Source of the DNA: Chanos chanos
Taxonomy: Eukaryota > Chordata > Actinopteri > Gonorynchiformes > Chanidae
DNA: 64,000 nucleotides
Reading direction: 5' to 3'
Assembly: GCF_902362185.1 (NCBI RefSeq)
Contig: NC_044498.1
Coordinates: 43,433,036-43,497,035, forward strand
The stretch's first letter is position 1. Every line of letters begins with the position of its first letter. Positions 11,786 to 38,595 of the stretch are shown here, piece by piece. The notes under the pieces were generated by a model, which saw only the letters and a program-made list of their open reading frames with translations, ran no database searches and was not told the DNA's origin. The position numbers were made by a program, and so were the translations under genes.

Positions 11786-13126
11786 CGTATAAAGCCAGAG
11801 TACATCACCCTGCTGGAGGAGGGGTGGGTGGACTACTCGCAATGAGAAAATCTTGAGTTACATCTTAACTGACTCACAAAGCTTTCATAAACATAATTAG
11901 AATAGTTTTGCACACTAGCCGTGATTTCATTGTTATGAGCTGTATTATACAGCAAATTGTAGACTGGTGATCATTGAATTTCTGGAAGTCATATCTACTT
12001 GTTGGCTTTTTGTTGAAGAATTTAGACTGAAAGTCAACTGTAAAAGATGTAAAATGTTACAGTAACTAAGGATTAACAAAACAAAGTGTCGTGATAAAAA
12101 GTTAATCACACAGCGGAAATTGAAGTTTACTGAGAGGTACAGTATATCAGAGTTGTTGTTTTTTTTGTTTTTTCAAGCCCTGTAGTAAACATCATAATCC
12201 CTGTTCCTCAGCAGACTATTAACATCTGAATGTGAACACAGCCAAACATGTGCACATAACTACACATAAGGCAGAAGGATACATAGCATCAACACAGTCT
12301 TTTCCTGTAAAAGAAATGTGCACTTATTATGTCACTGTGTAACTAAACTGCCCAAGTATATCAATTGAGCAATGCCTCCCCTGACAATACTGAAGAGGTT
12401 ACAGAGGAGAATGCACTTTGCGACTTGCATTACCGTTTGAAATTACATCCATTTATCTCAGCAAAACAGCATGCTGTCAAAGATCTGCTTTTATGTAGAT
12501 CAGTTTCTTATATCATAGACAGTCAAAAGTTTAACATAATATACCCACATACACTTGGTCTATGATCACTCTTGCGCCCATATGCTGAAGAGCTCCTCTT
12601 TAGCTTTGTGATATGCATCAATGCTATTTGGATCCGTTGACATTTCATCAGCTTGGTATATTGTGTTTGGGCCAATACAAGGCTGATCAGGTGTAAATGC
12701 ACATTATATGGTTACTCCATCAATCAGCCGTCACAGATCGATGCAATGATTTCACTACAAACAGCAGTAGAGATGCTTGAGATCATACTTTATTCAATCA
12801 ATACATCCATTTCCGTCTGTCTGCTGAATAATGCATGCATTTGTTCTCCAAGGATGGAGAGATAAAGCTAGGGTGTTACACAGCAACATGCCATTTTATG
12901 TCAAAGATTTCTATGTTAACATTTTCTATAAAGTATTTTTCCAGGTGTTTTCTTTCTTTCCCGGGCATTTTGTGAATACTTAGGTTACCTCCTATGATGA
13001 GAACCCCGTCCTTTGTAATTTAAAATAAAAAAAGAACTGTTATTTGTTGGTGTTATTGGATGAAATGACAGTGATAGGTCAATCATTCTGCTAGGCAGTA
13101 AAACTTCAAGATGCCATAGTAACGTG
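11786..13126. other. Intergenic DNA downstream of kcns3
   Basis: AT-rich with no recognisable exon. The part nearest kcns3 may be 3' UTR if a more distal poly-A site than the one at 13127 is used. Confidence 0.4.
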
Positions 13127-13132
13127 TTTATT
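13127..13132 (-). terminator. kcns3: Candidate poly-A signal of kcns3
   Basis: AATAAA on the minus strand, 158 bases beyond the kcns3 stop codon. It is the nearest canonical signal; real use is unproven. Confidence 0.45.
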
Positions 13133-13289
13133 GTCTGAACATATCACTGATGTTGTCCATAAAAAGGAGAGGTGTGAGAGAAGTCTGACATAGGTCAATT
13201 GCTTATCCCCTGAGAACAAAAAAAGTGCTTTGTTTTGCTGAAGTTTTGAAGTCCTTGACAGAAATTCAGTTGAGCATATATGGGTTCAC

Positions 13290-14798
13290 TTAAGTTGCCT
13301 CTTCACTCTCAACCACTCCTAAGGGGCAGACAGTCTCTACATCTTGAATACTGGATGCATCAGTGACATCACCAGCACTACATGTGCTGCTCCTGGAGGA
13401 CAAACTAGCCATGAATGAGTGCACCTTGTGAGCATAGAGGTCCCTGACGCTAAAATATGGCAGATTCAGATCTGGGTCCAGGCATTTCATTTTGTTATTG
13501 CTCACACTGACATCCATGGCCTTCTGTCTCTGATAGTACTTAGAGAACTTGTTGAAGATGATGGTGATGGGGAGGGCCACCACCAGTAAGCCGCAGATAA
13601 TGCAAAGCGTGCCGATCACTTTACCGCCAAGAGTAACAGGGTAAGTGTCTCCATAGCCCACTGTAGTCATGCTAATGGTAGCCCACCACCAGCCTACTGG
13701 GATAGTTTGCAGCTCTGACTCATTCTCCTCCCTCTCCACAAAGTATATCAGTGCAGAGAAGATAGAGATGCCCACGGAGAGAAAGAGCAGCAAAAGACCC
13801 ACCTCATGGTAGCTGTGGCGCAGCGTGGCACCAAGGGACCGCAGTCCCACCGAATGACGCGCCAGCTTGAGGATGCGGAAGATACGCATGAGTCGCAGGA
13901 TTTGAACTACCTTTCCCACGTTCTCCAGCTCCTCATTCTCCTCGTCCACCGTCTCAAAGGCCAGCGTGGCATAGAATGGCACAATGGAAACAAAGTCTAT
14001 TATGTTCAGGGTATTGCAGAGGAATTTGCGCAGGCACGGCGTAACGGCCAGCCGCAAGGCAAACTCGACCGTAAACCAAACAACACAGATCATCTCAAAG
14101 ACGGCCAGCACTGGGTCCTCCACCTCTTTCTCGTTGGCATCCACCTGGTGGAACTCAGGCATACTGTGAACACACATGGCCACAATGGAGGTCAGCACCA
14201 CACTTAGTGATGCTACAGCCATGATCTTGGCTGCCCGTGAGTAACCCGGATTCTCCAGTCGCAGCCAGATGTTCTTGCGTACTTCAGAGCACCACATGCC
14301 CTCAAACCTCTCCAGGTCCTGGTCTAGGACAGACAACTCTTCCATGGAAGAGTCAAAGCTATCCTTCAATTGCTGCTGCTGGTCATCACTCTTGCGATCC
14401 CAGTCCCTCTCACCAGCGTACTCCTTCTGCTCCTGGAACTTATTGCTGCAGCAAGAGTCTAGGTTGTGTTCTTTGATGCCCCAATACTCCAGCTCTTGAC
14501 TGAAGGAGAACACACACAGCTCCTCCATCAGATGGATCTTGCCCGTGTGATAAAAATTGAGCACATAGCGGAAGAACCGAGGGTTCCTGTCGAAGTAGTA
14601 TTCACGCTCAGCAGCACCGTAATCATCACATAGCTCCAGAATGGCCGCCTCAGAGTGGCAGCAGAGGAGGCGACCCAGTCGCGTATGTGGGAAACGCTGC
14701 AGGACACCTCGTGCCACCCGCTGCTTAAAACCACCTACGTTCAGGTTGATGAAGCCATCATCTGGGCCTCTTCTATGGAGGATCTGCCCGTAGACCAT
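13290..14798 (-). CDS. kcns3: Voltage-gated K+ channel modifier subunit Kv9.3
   Basis: A 502-residue protein in one coding exon; human KCNS3 is 491. Such subunits do not conduct alone: they co-assemble with Kv2 channels at the plasma membrane and alter gating. The tetramerisation T1 domain (about 16-115) contains NLNVGG and YYFDRNP. Helices are visible at about 189-213 (S1), 229-250 (S2), 263-284 (S3), 294-318 (S4, LRLMRIFRILKLARHSVG), 332-354 (S5) and 390-415 (S6). The selectivity filter TTVGYGD is at 378-384. S6 reads ALPITII, so the second proline of the PxP hinge of conducting Kv channels is replaced, as in silent subunits. The start MVYGQ matches human MVFGE. An acceptor at about 14892 lies upstream of the ATG, so the 5' UTR is spliced. 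Confidence 0.96.
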   Translation of the reverse strand: MVYGQILHRRGPDDGFINLNVGGFKQRVARGVLQRFPHTRLGRLLCCHSEAAILELCDDYGAAEREYYFDRNPRFFRYVLNFYHTGKIHLMEELCVFSFSQELEYWGIKEHNLDSCCSNKFQEQKEYAGERDWDRKSDDQQQQLKDSFDSSMEELSVLDQDLERFEGMWCSEVRKNIWLRLENPGYSRAAKIMAVASLSVVLTSIVAMCVHSMPEFHQVDANEKEVEDPVLAVFEMICVVWFTVEFALRLAVTPCLRKFLCNTLNIIDFVSIVPFYATLAFETVDEENEELENVGKVVQILRLMRIFRILKLARHSVGLRSLGATLRHSYHEVGLLLLFLSVGISIFSALIYFVEREENESELQTIPVGWWWATISMTTVGYGDTYPVTLGGKVIGTLCIICGLLVVALPITIIFNKFSKYYQRQKAMDVSVSNNKMKCLDPDLNLPYFSVRDLYAHKVHSFMASLSSRSSTCSAGDVTDASSIQDVETVCPLGVVESEEAT

Positions 14799-15662
14799 GA
14801 TGAGGAAGAGACATGGATGGACCGCTGGTCTGGGCTTTTGATGTGGTCTCTTTGGGTGGAGTGGTCCTTGTCTATGATGCCATCACCTATGCTATGAAGG
14901 AATAATTCAATTTGAGCACTAAGTCTTGCTTATGTTGAGTGTTAGATCACAGTGGAACGCACTAGTGCAGTCAATGCACCACTGGCTCTACGCAAAACCA
15001 ATTACAGTCATATATAACAGGCACTGGTCATCTATTGTACATGAAAGCTTTCTTGTTGAGTCAACCCTACAACTTATAATGCAATAATTGCATGTACTGC
15101 TGCTGGCCTCTTTACTTAAAGACTTCTTTCAAATTTGCAAGGAGAAGTATTTAGAGCAAAATGAAAAATCATAACTTAAGCATAGTACTTTAAGTAACAA
15201 CTTGATATGTATCTCTAAGATTTGAAATGTTATGACATAAAAGAAAAATCTCAGGCACAAATCTTACACTGTGAGGAATCCACGGTGTGATATAAACGTG
15301 CCTGACATATTCTTTGCCCAATACTTTTGCATAACATCCTTTTAGCCCAGTACAAAAGCGCACACAGAACTAAGAACGCAAAAACTATTAAAAAAGTGAA
15401 AACGCAAATCAAGAATTTGGACATAAAATCCAGCTGGTTCACAACACACCTTTCCCGTGTTCAAATAGTTTAAATCAGAGTAAGTCATCAATATCGGTTA
15501 AATATTTTTGAAAACTATTGGTGAATACGAGAGACATCCAAAAGTCTCTTAATTTAGTCTTTCTAAAAGGCGGTTGTCATGAATTTGTGTGTCGCCACAC
15601 AGTAAACTGATTATTCTGCGACCAGTATAAACTACACAAAAATGTCAGATTCTCAAACTTAC
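14799..15662 (-). other. kcns3: kcns3 5' UTR remainder and first intron
   Basis: On the minus strand the coding exon probably begins at about 14891 after a TTCCTTCATAG acceptor. 14892-15662 would then be an intron from the noncoding first exon. No other exon is recognised within it. Confidence 0.6.
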
Positions 15663-15890
15663 CTTTGTTTCTGATTCTGATCCCGTCACTCCACAGAGAA
15701 AAGTTTCGGCGCTGACAGCTCCCCTCTCCAGCGACTTCTTTGAGCTGACACGATATGACACCGGTCCATTCGAGCTCGCCGCGTCCGTCCCGTGCAGCAT
15801 TCTGCCTCAGTCGGGTTTCTTTGAGAGCTTCAAAGTGCAACTGTATTAGGATGTCCACGGCAGGCGTGCGTCTTTGCGTCATTGGCCCTT
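15663..15890 (-). other. kcns3: Noncoding first exon and promoter region of kcns3
   Basis: On the minus strand this segment ends in a strong donor (AACAAAG|GTAAGTTTG at 15663/15662). It lies in a locally CpG-rich block reaching about 16000, where GCGCGCAG occurs twice. There is no ATG continuing into kcns3, so it is read as 5' UTR. The transcription start is not determined; 15890 is an estimate. Confidence 0.6.
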
Positions 15891-17849
15891 GTCCATTGGC
15901 TTGCGCGCAGCGGTTTTCTTATGTGTGCGCGCAGTTGGCTTTCCCGCTTCCCATGCATCTTTCTCGTTTCGCATTGGTGCCTGACTACTTATTTGCACCG
16001 AGGACGCAGGATACCGTGAAAGACAGAACCAAGGACTTGTTCACTTCCCACGAGAGGGACTTGTGTAAAAATGTGGACTAGCTCGAGACAAAAGAATAAT
16101 GTTTTAATCAGAAAATAGTACTGCGTTGCCTAATTGACCTGAGAGATCCGGTTCTGCAACCGAATAACATCACATTCTTTTTTTTACATGAATGTAAGTA
16201 TTTGAAAATGAGTGATGCAGCTAAACAAATTGAACTACAGTGGCATACCAAATATTTAATTCCCTTTGAGGACAACCACGTGTTCTTTCTTTTTGTGTGT
16301 GAAATCCTTTTGACACCCCTTACAGACTTAACTGATGAAAAAAGTGAGATGCACAAATCATATACAACTAGTCTACAAAAGAGTAACTAAATCCCTTGGC
16401 ATCATCAGAAATTTCAGCACCTTGACTCATCAGCCTTGAGAAATTTCAGCACCTTGACTCAGTTTCTGTATTATAACTGAAAGACCAGTGTGCAGTGGTA
16501 AGTCTGAGGCATCAGATCCCATGTCTGTTAATGACACCACATTTAACATCTTTAAAAGATTTAATATATTTTTAGTAAATCTTTTGAACATATTCTCACC
16601 TTTCAGACACACTCACCTCATTTCAAGATAATTTATGTCCTCCTTTTACCATTCCTCTCACTGTCGCTTTTCAGTTTTCAAGTATAGGAGCTCACCTTTA
16701 TAGGGTAGGTATGTTAGTATTATTAAAGTGTCCGCATTCTGCACTAAGCAGTCAACTAATCAGCCCTTCCATCGCACTTATAAAATATGCAGGTACTTGC
16801 ATAAGCAAATCACACTCATTACATGCTCACGGACATTTACACAAACACACATACGTAGTAAGATGTATTCACCATCTCTGAAATATCTAGCAGCTCGCCT
16901 ACCATCCCTAGATTGTGTTCTTTGTTCAATTTTGTATTTCGTTTGTTCGTATATTTGCTTTATTCGTATTTGGTTTTAACTTATCCAACATCTTAGGTCT
17001 TTCATAAGGCATTTTCAGTAACTTTCCTCAAAGGCACAAAATTTTACTATTTGTTATTGTTGGCGGTATTTTCATTTTGCTACCACAAGGGTCGTGAAAA
17101 CAATACATTAAAAAAGAAAAGAAAAACATAAAGCTCTCGTTTCTTTTCCAGAAATTTCTTCAGTTGGTCATCGGCTTATTACATTTCTAGAGCATGTGTA
17201 TATGTTGGTTCAACAGTTCATTGAGAAGCCAACGACTTCATTCAAACATGTCTTACTTATTTATATGGTGTTACTGTTAAGTGTTTGCAGCAACATAATG
17301 CTGTCCTACGGAGATTTCAAACTAGCTGGTTACAGCACCTACAACTATTTTGTGATTGTCCATTTCACCCATAAAACGGTTGGTCAGTCTAAAAAAGTTT
17401 GTCGCATGCTGCCATCTAGGGGCACACTGACGATCAGCTGCGTAGACCGTGTCCTATGTATTGGAGGCCTTTTCGCTTTAACCAGTCCCTTCTAGTTCAG
17501 TAGCGACATAGCCTACTCGGGCTCTCGCTCCGGGGATGTACGAGGGGAAAAACTCACTCAATTCACCCATGTCATGCCGAGTCTCTTAATATAGAAGATC
17601 TAGAGTGAGTAAATAAATAAACAAGCAGTCAAAAATAAATAAATAAATGCTGAATACATTAATAAAGTATGAAAACAAATATGTGCTTTTGTTTTTGTTT
17701 GTTGGCTTGCTTGCGTACTTGCTTGTTTGTTTGTTTGTTTGGGGGGTTTTTTATTCTTCCAGTTATTTTTCAGTTTATTCTTTTCCGTACTTCATTTTCT
17801 TTAACATACAAGGAGAAAGCAAGACAGCCTTGGACTTTTTGCCCTCTAA
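15891..17849. other. Intergenic stretch between kcns3 and the orphan promoter block
   Basis: No exon recognised. A 22-bp direct repeat, GAAATTTCAGCACCTTGACTCA, occurs at about 16407 and 16439. A CTCF-like motif is at 17412-17425. Open frames here are AT-rich and featureless. Confidence 0.45.
17412..17425 (+). promoter_or_regulatory. CTCF-like motif
   Basis: CCATCTAGGGGCAC fits the CTCF core consensus (CCANYAGRKGGCA type) with one weak position. It lies between kcns3 and wdr35, so it could act as an insulator; binding is inferred only. Confidence 0.4.
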
Positions 17850-17942
17850 AGAGGAGGCGGAGCTGTGCCAATCAAGTAACCGTCGTCACGTGCAGTTAGT
17901 ATAAGAGCAATGTACCTAGGTGCTGTCCAATGCGTCAAGAAG
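17850..17942 (+). promoter_or_regulatory. Compact orphan promoter with a possible first exon
   Basis: In order on the plus strand are a GC-box-like GAGGCGGAGC (17854-17863), a CCAAT box (GCCAATCA, 17867-17874), an E-box CACGTG (17887-17892), TATAAG (17900-17905), and about 37 bases later AAGAAG|GTAAGAC, a strong splice donor at 17942/17943. An ATG at 17930 would be split by the donor. The spacing is what a TATA promoter and short first exon would show. No recognised downstream exon follows before wdr35, which is on the other strand, so the transcript would be noncoding or unknown. An acceptor-like TTTGTTTCCTCTAG ends at about 18225. Confidence 0.35.
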
Positions 17943-19267
17943 GTAAGACAGACCAGGTGCAGTCTATCTGGTGACCAAGCTAACATCAGTTTGGTAATTT
18001 TGAAAGGTCAGCCATCTCAATAAAATTAACAAGTTTCTTATGGACAGGCACATTAAAATTCAGGCTTTATTTTCACACTGAAAATGTTCTGTATTAATTC
18101 TTTTTTTTCTTTTTTTTTACTTCTCTTTTTACTTTTTCTTCTCTTTACTTTTTCATTTTACTGTTTGCCTCCCATGTCCTTCATATATCTATATTAGTTT
18201 AAGCACTGGGTTTTGTTTCCTCTAGTGTTGTTATGCCCAGTGTTGATAGTGTGTGTATTGTGTCCTTCAGTCCTTCAATCTAAACTGTGTCATGAGACAG
18301 ACATCTGATATGTATTTATCTGTTCATGAATCTCTAACTCTGACTCCACTTAAAACGTTTGGGGCTGCAGGAAAAGAATTATTACATAAGGTATAAAGGG
18401 AGAAAAAAAAACCTGATTGTATTCTGCTTCACAAGGATTCAGTGAGTTACTTAAAGTTACTTTCAGTGCTTGTGAAACACAGTAGGACTGGGCTCAGGGC
18501 TTGTCTTGGGTGAGTCCTGTCTAAGTATAGATGTGCATGATAATGCCATTCCAGGTCCAGAAGACTGAGTACAGTTATCACAAGGGCCTATTAGCTCTTG
18601 TTATAATTACCAGGTATTTGAAACAGACTCAGTTTATTTCATTCATCTAGAGGGAAATGACTGGGAGGCATCCCTTATTGAATACCGATGCCACGTTGCC
18701 ACCATTTCCATTGCTTTTCAGAGAAATGCCTGCTTGGACACAGGAGTGCTGATTAATGGGAGTTTTAAGTTGCTTAATTAATTTTACAAGGCTTTTACGC
18801 AAATGTTTTGGCATTACTGAACAGCTTTTTTTTTCTGGACACATGCAGACCAGAGGGTGTGGTTCATATCATGACGTTTTATGGAGCCTCAGTTTACGAA
18901 GAGCCCACAAGCGTACAAGTCATACCCATGCACTGTGCAAAAGTATGTTACTCAGTTACCTGCCACGTTATGCAAATGTAAGCTAAAGGCTAATTCTATA
19001 CATTGTGATTTTGGCGGCTGACATCCTTAATGATGGTACCTTGTACTTCTGATTTATATGTAATACTGACTTCCGACTGTAGAAGGCAGTATCATATAGA
19101 ATACAATACACATACTTGTCCATGTAAAAACAGCTGGCTGTGATCTATCCTTTTTGTACAATTTATTATGCTTCAGTAATTTATACTGTTTGAAAATTCA
19201 GATGCTCACATGAATCAAAACTTCCTCTTCCTCAAACAGTGAACACAACATTTCAACCAGTGTACAG
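17943..19267. other. Intergenic stretch
   Basis: No protein-coding exon recognised. A block at about 18640-18810 (GCTGATTAATGGG, TTGCTTAATTAATTTTACA) has the texture of a conserved noncoding element. Confidence 0.4.
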
Positions 19268-19273
19268 TTTATT
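19268..19273 (-). terminator. wdr35: Candidate poly-A signal of wdr35
   Basis: AATAAA on the minus strand, 466 bases past the wdr35 stop; a plausible end of its 3' UTR. Confidence 0.5.
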
Positions 19274-19611
19274 AACCTTCTTTTTCACATATAAAATAAT
19301 TTACATAGAATCAGTTTTTAGATATTTCAGTCCAATATAAAATGGTCCTGTGCCAATGTTTGTTCGTTTCATAATATTTATATATCTGACAGAAATAAGA
19401 GGTTTTATCTAACAAATCTAAAAACATCATAAATCTTTTGCTGCATATAAAAAGTTAGGGCTGGTCACTAAATGTGACGGTGTGAAGAAATTTAATCCAA
19501 TGACATTTAAATGGAGCATAAGGATCACAGAAAAAAATTATGAACAAGAAAAAGTACCAGACAAACACTACTTCTTACCCAAAATGGGTGACACTGAGAG
19601 TGTGTGTGTGA

Positions 19612-19614
19612 GAA

Positions 19615-19698
<84 letters not shown>
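19612..19698. repeat. GA/TC microsatellite in the wdr35 3' UTR
   Basis: Long, slightly interrupted GA run on the plus strand. In the wdr35 transcript this is a CU-rich tract starting about 40 bases after the stop codon. Confidence 0.95.
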
Positions 19699-19701
<3 letters not shown>

Positions 19702-19738
19702 GAGAAAAGGGCCGTTTGTGTCTGATGCCTGGTTGTCC

Positions 19739-37189
<17,451 letters not shown>

Positions 37190-37408
37190 CCTTCCAGATA
37201 AGTACGACGGCTAGTTTTGCTAGTCTAACGGTAGCCAAGCAAGCTAAAATGATCTAAAGGCGGTTCTTTGGCGATAAAACAAGATCAGTTTTTATTTGCT
37301 CTCTCATATAAAGTAAAGTTGTATGAAATCATTTGGACGCGAAACTGTCGTCTCAAAGAACAAAACATTGTGCACGAATAAAATAGTCTTTGCGAAGTGG
37401 TTTGCTCG

Positions 37409-37421
37409 GTTTCCAGGTAAC
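37409..37421. promoter_or_regulatory. RFX X-box in the wdr35 promoter
   Basis: GTTTCCAGGTAAC is an imperfect palindrome matching the X-box (GTNRCC, 0-3 bases, RGYAAC). It lies 220 bp upstream of the wdr35 ATG. RFX factors drive ciliary genes through such sites, and wdr35 is an IFT gene, so site and gene fit. Confidence 0.65.
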
Positions 37422-37444
37422 CACAGACCGGAAATAACTTGTGT

Positions 37445-37464
37445 GGCATGGTGGTAGTTGTAGT
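37445..37464 (-). promoter_or_regulatory. ZNF143/SBS-like promoter motif
   Basis: On the minus strand the sequence reads ACTACAACTACCACCATGCC, close to the ZNF143 (Staf) element ACTACAANTCCCANNATGC, with the element's spacing kept. It lies 24 bp upstream of the X-box and points the same way as wdr35. Confidence 0.5.
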
Positions 37465-37865
37465 CTTTTTGCGGTGTAGCTACAAGCCACAGAAAATATT
37501 TGAAGGGCTGATTCTTCAGAACTGTTTGGGTTACTGTATGTTGTGCTAAGTAATTATCTTTGTGTGATAGAAACAAAAGCTTTCGAAATATGCTTTTTCA
37601 CTGGAGCTCTGGTAGCTGTGTGTAATTAGTTTCAAAATATTTTAAAAATCTGAAAATTACCAAAATGGAGTATTTGGACATGTTTGTCTATGCAAAGTGA
37701 ATGAATGTACGGGTTTTTTGCATGTTTATGTGTTACTTTATGGGAAATTCAGTGTCTAACAATCACTGCTGATTTCGTGCAATATGAAAATATAAAGTAT
37801 TTGTTAACATGTCAAATTGGATACAATTACCCAAGTATAGACAACAATATACACTATTAGATATA

Positions 37866-37960
37866 CATTTATGTTTATTCATTTAGCAGACGCTTGTACC
37901 CAAAGCAACTTTGAAGTGAGGCATAACATAAACCAAACTTGTATTATATAATTATATTGT
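37866..37960. repeat. Teleost dispersed repeat fragment
   Basis: CATTTAGCAGACGCTTGTAC followed by CCAAAGCAACTT closely resembles a segment (CATTTAGCAGACGCTTTTAT, CCAAAGCGACTTACA) seen many times over in teleost genomes. The family and exact limits are uncertain. Confidence 0.55.
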
Positions 37961-38336
37961 GTAACCTAGCATCCTTTTAGGAACTGTCTGTGGGATGCCA
38001 CAGTCAACTTCAGTATTAGACAACATAAAAGATATACACATGCACTTAACATAGTATTTGAAACATTTATTTCCTACAGCAAATATACACCTTCATGAAG
38101 TTACATATTTTATGTTTGTATCTTATTTTTACAAAAATAAAAAGTGACAGTTGACTGAGCACCACATAAAATGCTTTAATCACCATGGTTATTCTTCTAT
38201 GAGACCTAAAGTATAATATGGCACTTATTCACAATGAAAACTAACTTCCAATTCCAAGCCTGTGCTTCTAGATGAAGTTGTTTCCCTTCCACTCAGTGAG
38301 GGGTATTCTGGGAGTTTTTTTGTTGTTGTTTCTTTG

Positions 38337-38342
38337 TTTATT
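38337..38342 (-). terminator. matn3: Candidate poly-A signal of matn3
   Basis: First AATAAA on the minus strand past the matn3 stop, 254 bases downstream. Another lies at 38066-38071. Confidence 0.4.
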
Positions 38343-38595
38343 GTTTTACTTTGTTTTCTTTTTCTTTTGTTTTTGCTTTTCCCAGGGGCCGCACTTCCAC
38401 TCTGCTTTGTCTGATGGCTGCTTTGAAGATCAAGATGCAATTTAAAATCATTTAGAAATACTACAGTTCATAGTTAGAGTACAGAGAAATAGGTTTGTGT
38501 TAAGGGGGCTATTGGTTGGGACTACTAACGAATGCCTCTACTGGTTTTCTGTGGGCAAACAAAACTGGTGCATGTCATCCTTCATGTCATCTTCC

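Noticed and set aside
13806-14499. Plus-strand frames across kcns3
   Set aside because: Shadows of the kcns3 coding exon on the opposite strand.
38225-38440. Lysine-rich minus-strand frame
   Set aside because: Low-complexity AT-rich sequence in the likely matn3 3' UTR.
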